Below the pieces are notes generated by a model. It was given only the letters and a program-made list of their open reading frames with translations, was not told where the DNA came from and did no database searches. This document shows positions 47,011 to 57,368 of a DNA stretch of 64,000 bases, piece after piece. The stretch is from Crambe crambe (lineage: Eukaryota; Porifera; Demospongiae; Poecilosclerida; Crambeidae), in the NCBI GenBank assembly GCA_963924555.1, contig OZ004595.1:5822599-5886598 (forward strand). The letters run 5' to 3'. The position numbers were made by a program, and so were the translations under genes. Position 1 is the stretch's first letter; each line of letters starts with the position of its first letter.

Positions 47011-47509
47011 TGAGTTCACATGGACTGTTAAAAATGGGGTCTAGCTAGCTAGCTAGTTATATGTACACCTCCTGAATTGTTTCAACCCTATATAGTCCTA
47101 ATGCATTGTGAGCAGAGTAGAGATTGAGCTGCTGTCATGAAGGCATAAGAAATGCCTGCCTACTTAAGAAAACTATGTTTCATGCATGTGGGTGCAATGG
47201 CAGACTAACAAAGACTGTGTTGTTGGTGGAATGCGCAGCATTTGTTCTGTTGAGAGTACATCTCACTTCCCTTTCGTCTGGCGTCTCTCACTCTTACTTC
47301 CCGAGCATGCATAGCAGCTTCTGTGCTTGAGAGTCTTGCCTCCTGCCCCAAGCAGCCACTCATGCTCAATAGTCTCAGTTGGAAGCCCCACCCAATTTAT
47401 ATACATACATACATACAGATTTTCCACCAACACATTAATAGGGGCTCGCTATGCTCACCCAATAACTTCTTAAACTACTTGTCAGTTTTGACTCTTATAG
47501 CAGTCTAGA
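47011..47509. other. intergenic, no gene
   Basis: Spacer downstream of the peroxidase gene. It contains a GCTAGCTAGCTAG run near 47042 and an ATACATACATAC run near 47400. No supported coding sequence. Confidence 0.5.
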
Positions 47510-49100
47510 TCATGTCAATTGAAGAAAAATAGAAACAACGGTTTCCACAGCAACAATGACTAGTGCTGCCTTAACATTCAGGGCAGAGCCCGTGATAGTT
47601 TCAGCAGTTGTTGGGGTGCTCACAATTGGGTCAATGAGTAAAGGTAGTTCCTCTCCAGCCATTACGAGATGGCTATTAGGATAGCCATGCTCAAGAAGAA
47701 TCTGAAATGCTGGACCGAAGTCCTCATGCCATCTGGTGTTGTTCCTGGCATACTCCATTACAATATCAGCTGTGCGTGATGGCTGGCAGTCAGTGAACAG
47801 ATCCCTACAGCCGTCATCAGTTTCCCTACCCATCTCATCTGGTGATATTTGCTTGAACAGAGCCTGCAGTGTGATAATAATAAGATGCATTAGACAGAAT
47901 ATTTGACACTTTTTCCTATAAATGAACACTCCAATGCCCACCAACCCACTCACAGCTAGAGCAATATCAAAAGTATAATACCATGTCTGTGTTGAGCATC
48001 ATCCTTCCATTTCGTGGTGGGGGTCGTCCTGGGATGCGTTCGAAATTGTCCCACTGAAAGCGTGGACTCAGACCTGGAGGAGTATTGGGAGAATTTACTT
48101 GGTTCTGATTCCATCTGTTACCGATACCCATTAGTGAGCGGAAGAAGGCGTTGTCAAATCTGTTCGTAGGTGGGGCCCACGGACCTTGAAACCCACTGTT
48201 TCGTGTTGAGGTCATTCCCATAGTGTGAGCACCCATTATAGCAACAGTCTGCCTTTCGGTCAATCCCATTCCATCCCTGAAGACTTCCATTACATGCTCT
48301 AGGTCCTTGTGAGCATCAGGGAAACCAAAGTCCCAGGTGGAGTTTGGCGAAGTAGCACAGTCCTTGCGGCCATAGAGAATTGTCATGTCTGGCACAGGTA
48401 TAGTGCAATTTGGGTTCATTTGAGGGCATTGCTGCTGATCTGATCCTCTTCTGACAGCTACGACTGCAGCCAGGGCATAGAAATCTGCACGAGACATACC
48501 ACTAGCAGCAAACTCATTGTCATAAAGCGTATTGACTTCCTCAAAGATTCCAGCCAGCCCATTGTTTTCAGAATTATCAAGATCAATGCAACCATTACAG
48601 CCGGTGACGCAATCGTGGAACAGAAGACGAATCAGTTTAGCAGCAGGCTGTACATTAAAAATAATGCAGTATACACACAGAAAAGTAAACTGTTGTTTGC
48701 TGTCAAATAGAATGCCTCAGAAACACGGTATTTCCTAGTACAGCAGATTGCAGTGATCTTGCAACATGAAATCCAGAACAGCAAAACCAAAATTTACATA
48801 GTCTCCTTTCAAATGGCTTTGGAGTTGGGCTACTTGAAAGGAGGCTATGTAAATTTTTGGTTATGGCTGTTCTGGATTTGTATTGCAAGATCACTGCAAT
48901 CTGCTGTATAGTACCCCTCTTGTACCCTCCAACTGTGGCATTCTTACATTGTTGATTCTTCGTGGATTTTCTCGTGTCAAATTTCTCATCATTTGGGTAA
49001 CCATGTCAATGGCTCTATTCTCGTCTGCTTCCTCCACAACAGCAGAGTGACAAAACCCAGCCATAAGCAACACAAAACTAAATAGGTACACTGCTGACAT
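47510..49100 (-). CDS. secreted plant/fungal-type (APX/CCP-like) heme peroxidase
   Basis: Three exons (49100-48948, 48647-47982, 47863-47510) join in phase 0 to 390 residues. Residues 1-19 (MSAVYLFSFVLLMAGFCHS) are a signal peptide. The non-animal heme peroxidase superfamily is clear: distal RLLFHDC with Arg58 and His62, the proximal MGAHTMG with His192, GFQGPWAPPTNRFDNAFF after it, and LNTDMALF near the C-terminal side, all as in class I ascorbate/cytochrome c peroxidases. Extra Cys residues (Cys64, 68, 71, 125, 132, 148) suggest extracellular disulfides. The last 25 residues (ALNVKAALVIVAVETVVSIF) are hydrophobic and could be a GPI signal or membrane anchor. It reduces peroxide using an unknown donor. 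Animal heme peroxidases belong to a different superfamily. Introns and position between animal genes argue against contamination. Intron 1 holds a MITE. Confidence 0.92.
48741..48906. mobile_element. Tc1/mariner-type MITE, 166 bp, about 72-bp arms
   Basis: The ends CAGCAGATTGCAGTGATC mirror each other and the similarity continues for about 72 bases on each side, so nearly the whole element is a hairpin. TA flanks both ends (48739-48740 and 48907-48908). It lies in intron 1 of the peroxidase gene, close to the donor of exon 1. Confidence 0.85.
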
Positions 49101-49690
49101 TGTTGCCAAGCTACAGTGCAGCTTTCAAGCTCTTAGTAAATGCTACTGTCCAAAGGGAATAGCTAGCTAGCTATTAGCGAGCTTCTTTTATCTGAGTGAT
49201 CATGTGTCTACTAATCAGAACTATGGAGCATTTCATGAATATAATTATGGTCATAGGGGCATGTCACATGCCACGAATGGGGCGAGCAAAGCCCCATGCA
49301 TCCACACATCATCTTTATGGAACCCCTGTGCATACAATAATGCACCAGACACTACACTACTTAGCAACATTGACCAATAATTATGGTTACTCTGGCTAGG
49401 CCCAGAAAAACTCAGAAGTGGCTGTTGAAGCCATTTTGAATGGAAAAATTGCTAAGCCTTGCCTATCACACATGCAGTTCTAAACCTAAAACTCACCCAG
49501 CCGGCCAGGTAGCGAAAAAGAGCGCTAGATTTTCTCCAGTCGAGTCCTGCCGGATAGCTGGCCCTTCACTAATCCGGACGATCTTTACCTTATACATACA
49601 TAGAATCCGCAAAATTGTGCTCTCCTGTACATACTGTTACCATCACACCATGCTGATAGAGAATATCAATATTCCCAGTCAATCAGCAGG
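49101..49690. other. upstream region of the peroxidase gene, no other gene
   Basis: Presumed 5' region of the minus-strand peroxidase, with a CTAGCTAGCTA run near 49161. Otherwise unremarkable; no coding exon recognised. Confidence 0.5.
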
Positions 49691-49694
49691 CCAC

Positions 49695-50290
49695 TCAGTG
49701 ATCCCTTGACCAGAATGGAGAATACAGTTGTGACATTCTGAATGAACAGATGCATACTGAGCCCAAGTCAGCAGGGACAACAGTAAGAGGAATCAGGATG
49801 CCATCCACCAAAAGCTGCCAGAACCACTCCAGAAGGCTATGGATTTGGCCAAGCAGAAAGGGGCTCATCTTTCTAACTGTTCTCCCACTGTCTGAGCATG
49901 GCTTTACACAGAGCAGCTTTCCATGATGCTCTTGCACTCAGATATGGCTGGATACCAACTAACATGCTTTCCACTTGCGACTGTGGTAAACACTTCAGTG
50001 TGGAAAACGCACTCTCATGTGCTAGAGGTGGTTTTCCCTCCATAAGACATAATGAAATACGTGACATCACAGCCACACTACTAACTGAAGTCTGCCATGA
50101 TGTTTATGTGGAGCCTGACTTGCAGCCTGTGATAACAGACCAACTCAGTGGGGCCTCAGCCAACCGATAAGATGGTGCCAGACTGGATATATCTGCCAAT
50201 GGAGTCTGGGGTGGCAGATTTGAGAAAACTTACTTCGATGTAAGAGTCCTGAACCCCCTTGCTCCCAAAAATAGAAACCAGGGGCTATCT
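49695..50290 (+). mobile_element. retroelement-derived coding relic
   Basis: One frame reads LPEPLQKAMDLAKQKGAHLS, another (49898-50170) HDALALRYGWIP, CDCGKHFSVENALSCARGGF and SIRHNEIRDITATLLTEVCH, then after a stop DGARLDISANGVWGGRFE and FDVRVLNPLAPKNR. I recall this module (a Cys-rich CGK-FSVEHALSC motif followed by RHNEIRD) from proteins carrying a reverse transcriptase in sponges and cnidarians; that is memory and not a search. Internal stops and frame changes show it is decayed. No terminal repeats were found. Confidence 0.6.
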
Positions 50291-50370
50291 GGCACATATA
50301 GAACCCACGAACACATAACCTTTTGTTTTGTTTCAGAATAATCTCCTGCCAAATTTTCCTAAACTGCAGG

Positions 50371-50555
50371 TAAGTAAAAGTCTATTTGCATTCACCTTGC
50401 CCCTTGATCATTCAGTAACTGCTATAGCTAACTTCTTAACCAAATTTCTAGTCTAATGCATCAACAGAGAGCTGCATGATTATCCACTCTCTGCTTGGGT
50501 GTTTGAAATTCAAAGTTATAGCAGTGGGCAAGGTGAATGCAAATATACTATATAG
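50371..50555. mobile_element. hairpin MITE, AAGTCTATTTGCATTCACC family
   Basis: Left end AAGTCTATTTGCATTCACC, right end GGTGAATGCAAATATACT. A close relative with intact ends lies at 63420-63600. This copy has a slightly decayed right end. Confidence 0.7.
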
Positions 50556-50574
50556 CTATACATAGTGTCAAATT

Positions 50575-51060
50575 CCTACTTACAGAAATTAGAATCCACC
50601 TTAAATCATGCTTCTACAGAAAGATGCCCACAGAAAAAAATTTGACTACGACTGCTTTCTTATCAAGCCAACAGAGATGAAATAAACTGTCCTCGTGCAT
50701 AGGGGTGTAGCCTTGAAAATTTGAGTGATCTGGTTGAAATGCCAGGCCATACCCACTATAGTTTAAATATCACCATTAATAGAAGTTGATGTGTGTCCTT
50801 AGCTGAAATGAAGTCAAGTTTTAAGACTACAATATAGCTAAGTGAGTGATTTAAGCAGGCTCAGCATAGCTGCCAACTGCATGTCCAGGGTTTCCTGGAT
50901 TGTCCAGGGACAGGCAGAAAACAAAAAGTGGAGAAAATGATTCGTCTTCACCCAGAGGGGAGACATATGCTAGTGGCCTATGTTGCAGGAACACTGCCAA
51001 GGTTCTCCAAGAGTTGGCCCATCAAGATGAACAGCTAAGGGAAATAGAACCAAATTACTA
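50575..51060 (+). pseudogene. ERI3-like exonuclease copy 4, internally deleted
   Basis: The leader-like part (50575-50700) retains AAGATGCCCACAGAAAA and a corrupted ExoI region. The sequence then jumps to the C-terminal part at about 50905-51060, which reads ASGLCCRNTAKVLQELAHQD. The central ExoII half is missing. Its ExoIII region carries the same loss of His and Asp as copies 2 and 3. It sits just past the 3' end of the intact NIPSNAP gene, as copy 3 does relative to the broken NIPSNAP. Confidence 0.8.
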
Positions 51061-51259
51061 TATTACTATGCTATATAGCTATAGTACCTCTGCTCATATT
51101 TTATCTCTAGATATCATTAGAAGAAAGGAAGGAAGGAGGAGGAATGGCAGCAAATTTCAGCTATAGTAGTGAGAGCCTCAAAGTTACTGTACACAAATAT
51201 CTTGGGCATTCAAAACCGTACAAACCATATAATCATACAGTATAAGAGTTCTCAGTTTC

Positions 51260-52627
51260 TCACTGAAGCGGTGAGAGGTAAACTGGAATCAGAGCCTTTG
51301 CTGTAAAGTCATTCATCAACTTCATACAGTCTCTCCCTAAAATGAGCCCAAGCCATAATTAATGGCAGAGCATCAAAAGTTAGATGACTCTGACTCCCAA
51401 GTAAGCTAGCTACAAGTGCTATATGGGACTCACATGTCTCTCGCCACTCTTGGTGATTATCATCAGTCAACAATTCCGACCAATGCTTCTCCCTTGCTTC
51501 AAAGTCCACGTGTGGATATATTGACACAACTATATTAACATTAACAAAACCATTAGTGTACCTTATACTCAATTGCATGCATTACTCATAGCAATTAAGC
51601 TACTATTTAAACTCTCATTGCATGCATTACTCATATTTTACTTCTACAATGGAAAGGGGACAAACGACAATCTCTCTATTAAAAAATGACCTCCCACGAC
51701 CTCTCTACAATGGATAAAAGGCTGAGTCCCAATTAAGTGTGTGCATTATTCAGAGCTTCCACTGTAGAGTGTTCACCTCTGTGGGCAGGGCCAAAATCAG
51801 ACCACCAGAATCCGATAGGCTTTGGATAGTCATGGTTCATTCTTGCTGGTAGTCCTTGTTGCATGATATGCCCAAATTGGGACAGTAATCCTGGCTTTAA
51901 GTCATGGACCACAAGCTCATACATACCTATGTTTGTGAAGTTTTAGATGATCATATTATAACGATCAGGCAAGGATAAGCTCTCTTCACTCACCGTATCC
52001 CTTGACCGGATCTAGTCTGGGTTTGAACCATGAGAATGGCTTCAGTAAGACATTGGTCTATGTGCATGAAGTATATAGCAAGAGTCAGTGAAAAAAAAAT
52101 ATCTGTGCATGTGTTACCCATAATAGTATGAAGGTGTGTGGTCTCTTTCCCCTCACACCCCTTGAGACCATTCTTCCCCACTATCTAACTATATAAATGG
52201 CATGGTGTACCTGCGAGGTGAGGAGGGGGAGCAGTTTAGGGAGGCACACTTCTCTCCACTCCTTGCTCTCTCCAAGTTCCTTTCTCACAGCAGTACGATG
52301 AGAAAAATTATCTAAATCGAAACTTCAAAATGTAAAACAAAAGCCTAGCTATTCCAATTTCATACCAAATTCCCATAAATAGATGAGTTCATTGAGACCA
52401 CCCAGTTCAGTATACCAGAATCCATTCATTTTGGAGTACTTTGTCCTGACAGGTAGCACCTCCTTCATCACAGCCATGTACTCACTCATCTTTCCAGGCT
52501 GCACAGCATACGTCCTCAATTCGTATATCTTGGACTCTCCATTTGTACTGTGATGTCTACAGGCCGGAACTGGCTGCTTGAAGTGCCCGAACCCTGCATA
52601 AACCACGCGCACAAACCTCTTCGCCAT
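51260..52627 (-). CDS. NIPSNAP3: NIPSNAP3-like protein
   Basis: Six exons (52627-52366, 52311-52211, 52057-51994, 51926-51777, 51529-51434, 51336-51260) join in phase to 249 residues; human NIPSNAP3A has 247. The two ferredoxin-like NIPSNAP domains are visible: KIYELRTYAVQPGKMSEYMA with GFWYTELGGLNELIYLWEF and DNFSHRTAVRKEL, then MYELVVHDLKPGL with GFWWSDFG. The tail ALIPVYLSPLQ is the family C-terminus. The N-terminus is basic and hydrophobic (MAKRFVRVVYAGFGHFKQ), compatible with mitochondrial targeting. NIPSNAPs are mitochondrial or vesicular proteins implicated in vesicle transport and mitophagy signalling. A MITE sits in the intron after the exon ending at 51777. A broken partial duplicate lies at 43325-43905. 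Confidence 0.94.
51647..51764. mobile_element. GGACAACCTCT-family MITE in NIPSNAP intron
   Basis: Starts CAATGGAAAGGGG after TA and ends CAGAGCTTCCACTG before TA, 12 bases from the donor side of the neighbouring exon. It is internally deleted relative to the copy at 38671. Confidence 0.75.
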
Positions 52628-52939
52628 CAGGAAATCTAGAGCATGCGCACGTCATAAACGCCCACGTGTAGACCACGCCCAAAATATTTACATGCCACGC
52701 CTCTCCCCTTAATGTCTTGTGAAGGCTGCTAACGGTCAGTAGTCAACCGTAAAGAGTGAGCAGATCTCAGTACTGTAGGTAAGCAGATTTCATTTGGCAT
52801 ATATACTAGCAAGCTTAGGGCAAACCATTTTGCTTCTAGCTAAGTTAGTTAGCTAGGTAGCTAGCCCATAAAGTGGAAATTCAATCCACTGAAACAATTA
52901 TCTCTCTGGCTAGAATATATCTGGCTAGGCAATCCAATC
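52628..52939. promoter_or_regulatory. divergent upstream region of NIPSNAP and EFHD genes
   Basis: 312 bases between the two start codons. The part next to NIPSNAP has several CACGCCC/CACGTG-like words (ACGCCCACGTGTAGACCACG). Shared promoter function is inferred from the head-to-head arrangement. Confidence 0.55.
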
Positions 52940-55407
52940 ATGGCAGATTCTGAACTGTCTGCTAAGCTCAATCGTCAGCAACAGCGAAATGATGGAGAAG
53001 TAGCACCAGCCAAAGTCTCCCAGTCCGTCTACGCAGAATTTAAAGAATTCTCCATCCCAGAGATCAAAGAATTCAGAAAGACTTTCCAAAAGTAAGTAAT
53101 AAAGGATATTGTTCAATGATAATATCTATTCATGTGCATGTGAAGCAATGAGCATGTTCAGTACGAGGTGTTCACTTCTGAAGTAAACTGTTCACACTTG
53201 GCACTGTATTACTCTTAATGCAACCAACCAACCATATGCAGCAAAGCATGATTTGCTGTATATAACTGACAAGGTGCAGCTAACACATGTAGCATTACTA
53301 CCCATTACACAGTTCCTCTAACACGATTACACTTATAGCAGAGATGAGTGAGTTTATTAGAGCTACAATCTTATTGTTACTTTTGTTGAGTGTGTGGGAC
53401 TAATCAACTGTTGATGCAGTCTTTTCTTATTTTGAAATTCTATCTAAAGAAAATAAAACAGTGAGACTCAAGTGTTTCACTTTATTTTGGAATGATGCTA
53501 TTAGCTGTCGGGTAAAGCTTTCACTACATATAGATAAACCTAATATGCCTCTGCGTGCCCAGTGAGCATTGGAATGGAGAGTATGTTGCTTTGGCTCACA
53601 GTTTTTTTCAAACTTGGTAACTCTTCCACTTGTTTGGCTAACTACATTGGATAGCAATTTGCTCAATTGTGTTAGTCCATCCTAAGCTTGTGCTTATTTG
53701 GGAATGATATACTGCAGACTTGGGAGGACGTCCTCCAATGAGGTTAGAAGTATTGTTTTCCCCATAAGGAATCTCTCTGTTATGTATATGCCACACTCTG
53801 TACTTACTGTTTAATAGATAGACACCACAACTTTAAGAGGAAGCAAGCATGACCTAATGTAGTTTGAGATGTAGGTCAAGAGGTTTTTTTTTTTGATTTC
53901 AGTATAATGCACAAAATAAGTAAGAGCCCACCATGTACCATGTCACGTAATGTTATTAGCCCTTGTCATAGAAATGTGCACTAATTAAGGAGTTTAATTG
54001 TGTCCATTTGTCTGTGAAATAGGCCTCTAAGACTTGGTAATCTTGTGCAAGTTACATACTTGAGAAAGCTAGACTTGATAGCAGGTAGTAGCCCCTATAA
54101 TTATTAGCCCCTTTATAATCATGTGATAACATGTCGTCATAATTGTGATAGTGATGGCCCTTTATAATCATGTGATAGCCCTTTATAATCATGTGATAGC
54201 CCTTTATAATCATGTGATGGCCTTTTATGATCATGTGATGGCCCTTTATAATCATGTGATAGCCCTTTATAATCATGTCCCTTTGATGAATGGCGTGTTT
54301 TTGTAGATATGATGTGGACAAAAGTAATTTCATAGACTTCATGGAGCTGAAGCTGATGATGGAGAAACTGGGTGAACCACAGACACACTTGGCTCTCAAG
54401 GAGATGATAAAAACTGTTGATGAGGATAATGACGGACAGATCAGCTTTAGAGAAGTGAGGATGTCTAGGAATATTCAATCATTCCTCCATGCATATAGAG
54501 TTCAGATTTAATTGTATAAGCAGAATAGTATGATGCCATGGGACGACCTCTATACTCTTACTGTTAGCTAGCTAGCTAGCTACATGTCCTTCAAGGTCTA
54601 CCATCACTACAGTATTCCCCTTAGTAAGTAGCAGCTAAGTTAGCTGGCCGGCCCATAGTATGCTTCAGTTGACCACTGTATGTACCACTGTGTCAGTTAC
54701 AATACACTGTTTGTGTAAGAAACCCACTTACCTATTATCATGGCACTGTCATAACCAAAAGGGAAACCACTTTACCTTTTCTTGCAGTTTATGCTTATTT
54801 CCTATTATCATGGCTCTGTTTTGTAAGGAACTGTCATAGCCAAAAGGGAAACCACTTTACCTAGCTTATATTGTCTTGCAGTTTATGCTTATTTTTCGAT
54901 ATGCAAGAGAGGGCACTTTGGAAATAGAGGGCTTGAAGAAGATAGCAGCCACCTGTGATGTGGCTACTGAAGGAGTCCACGGAGCAAAGAGCTTCTTTGA
55001 GGCTAAAGCTAATGAAGTAAGTGGTATGTATCTAGCTGAATAGGCTGGATCTTTAAGTGGAATTTGAGGGTGTGATTAGTTTGCCAAGAGTTGGATTTTG
55101 TACTAGAGTCTGAGAATAGAGGGTTTTGGATCTAGGAGGGTATCGTAGATTCCCCCCATGTGTCTGTTGAGTTTGTATTGTCCCATCTTGAATCATGTTG
55201 CACTCTCTCTACACCATTATGAAGAAATGCCCAGAAATATCTATTTTGATTTCACGATATTCACTTCTGTCCTTGTTTTTACAGGTTGGCGCTAGTGCTA
55301 AATTTGAGCAAGAGATCAAGGCGGAACAAGAGAAGAAGAAACAAGAACTTGAAGAAGCAAAGGAGAGACGAGCAGCATTCAAAGAAAAGGCATCACTGTG
55401 GCACTAA
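52940..55407 (+). CDS. EFHD: EF-hand domain protein D (swiprosin) homologue
   Basis: Four exons (52940-53091, 54307-54454, 54882-55016, 55285-55407) join in phase to 185 residues. Two EF-hands are visible: YDVDKSNFIDFMELKLMMEK and DEDNDGQISFREFMLIFRYA, each with Asp/Asn/Ser at the Ca-binding loop positions. Then comes GVHGAKSFFEAKANE and a C-terminal charged coiled coil (EQEIKAEQEKKKQELEEAKE), as in EFHD1/EFHD2. Vertebrate EFHD2 has 240 residues; the missing part is the disordered N-terminus. EFHD2 bundles actin and modulates signalling in a calcium-dependent way. The start MADSELSAKL agrees with the ELSAKL motif of EFHD2. A tandem duplication has copied the exon 3 acceptor upstream (see findings). 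Confidence 0.95.
53092..54130. other. intron 1 of the EFHD gene
   Basis: Unremarkable AT-rich intron. A minus-strand frame at 53427-53666 has no domain support. Confidence 0.5.
54140..54285. repeat. 21-bp tandem repeat (GCCCTTTATAATCATGTGATA)
   Basis: Seven near-identical copies lie in EFHD intron 1 just before exon 2. They create long open frames on the minus strand that have no biological support. Confidence 0.9.
54725..54895. repeat. tandem duplication spanning an intron-exon boundary
   Basis: The block CCAAAAGGGAAACCACTTTA followed by a CTTGCAG acceptor and TTTATGCTTATTT occurs twice about 100 bases apart. The right copy is the functional acceptor of EFHD exon 3 (first exon base at 54882); the left copy is a decoy. 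Confidence 0.85.
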
Positions 55408-55614
55408 CATCAAACAATTAATTTTTTAAAAATTTTTACTTCCCTTATTAGTTATTACAATTATTGCTAGTTTGAAAATAATGAATTTTTCCAAACATGG
55501 AGTAGCTATGTGATCTTATAACTGCATACAATGATTTAACAGACGAGTGAAAGGAAAAAGTTATGAAAGCACCAGATCTAGAGAGACTTAGCTACTGGGG
55601 CAATCTAGCTGTGC

Positions 55615-57336
55615 TCATGTGGTGGGCTGTGAGGAGTCTGTTTGAGAAGACTGTTTCAGCTCTTGACCGATTGTGAGAGACTCAATCTGTTTCTGAGCCT
55701 CCTCCAGTTCCTCTTTCATTATGCAGTACTTGGTTCTCAAATCTCGGTTCTGACTGGCGAATTTCTGGGATAAGAATAATATTATGATAGTTATACCAGC
55801 AGCTGCTATGATAGTAAAGTAAGATTTATAATTATTTTCACATACCACATTCTCTCTGATCAAGTCAAAATTGTATTCCCTCAGTTTTGCCAGCTCGGAA
55901 GTTGCTGCTTGAAGAGATTGAAGCAGAGAAGCTGCAGGGAAACAAGTGATCATTTCCACAATCATTGCTACTGTTAGCTGGCTACTGGCAGGCTAGCTAT
56001 ATACTTCATGATCGGTTAGCTAGATACAATGCATGGCTAATGAGTGAGACTTACTGTACATCGAGTCAATTTCTCCAGGAATACTTTCAGTTGAGCCCAC
56101 TTTGTAGAAAAGTTTATCCTAAGCAAAAGAGAAAGAGCTTCCCAATAATACGATTAGCTATGGCTAGCAGGCCTGTTATATGAGTGTAAGTCATGAGTGT
56201 AAGATCTGACTCATGAGTGTAAGATCTGACTCATGAGTGTAAGATCTGACTCATGAGTGTAAGATCTGACTCATGAGTGTAAGATCTGACTCATGAGTGT
56301 AAGATCTGACTCATGAGTATAAGATCTGACCAGGGTGTATAATGTGACCCTGGTAGCTAATATATAGAAAGTGGGGGTAAAATTACCTCTGTTTGACTTG
56401 ATAGAAGTCTGCTATCCAGTGAAGTCTTCCTGAAAATGTCCCTGCTTTGCTTTGGCAAGTCCCTGCTGCCATTGAATGTTTGGTTTCTGCGCACACCCCT
56501 GGAGTTCTTCTGCAAGAAGGGGAGTGGGGAGTTATGGAGACCGTTGAGACCATTAGCTTGGTTCCGACTGCCATCATAAGACCTGCGTAGCTTTATGGGT
56601 GTGGTTGGTAAGGACTGAGACCCCTTGGGGCTGGTCGTGTTCATGTGTGAGGGGTTTACTGAATGGAGTCGTCTGGAGTGTTCAGACTTCGCCATCCCCC
56701 CTCGAGGGGAAGAACAAGGAGAGTGGAATTGTGTTATCGATGATCCTTCTGGTGTGCACTGTATCGCTACATCTATCATTTGTGGACGACTAAAGGACAT
56801 GGTGATTCCTTCCAGTGAGACAGCGCTTTCTCTGTGCTTTGGATTGCCACCATTCTGGTCTGACGCTTCAACCGTTCCCGGTAAATCATAAGGCACACTG
56901 CCTCCCAATGTGAGACCAGATGCAATCGAAGAATCTTCAGAGCTGTCTACAGTTGCCTTCGCAGAGGAGAAACTTTTCTTAAACGTGTGATGTGACTCTT
57001 CATTATCTCCCAAGTGATACATACAACTGCTGCGAACATTGACTGAAGCCGTCCTCTTGGGCTTTCGTTTTTCCTTATCTTTGTTGGTCTCATGGTTCCT
57101 TCTGAATGTCAGTCTTCTCACAATATTATTTCTTTGGCTACCCTCTTTCTTCCCGTCGATGCGTTCACGGTTGAGACTCAGGAAGGCCTTGGACTCCACA
57201 ATGCTGTAGAGTATCAAAAAAGACCGGTACTTGTGATTTGGAGTCACAGTGTCTGTAGCTAGCTATATAATAGTGTTGTTTTTTGTTTTTGTTTTTGTTG
57301 TTGTTTTGTTGTTGTTGTTGCTGTTGTTGTTGTTGT

Positions 57337-57368
<32 letters not shown>

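Noticed and set aside
54052-54478. Minus frames with repeated HDYKGLS or MIIKGYH
   Set aside because: They are translations of the 21-bp tandem repeat in EFHD intron 1.
56599-56891. Plus frames of 64-88 codons
   Set aside because: They are antisense to the large serine-rich RAP1GAP exon 57203-56387.
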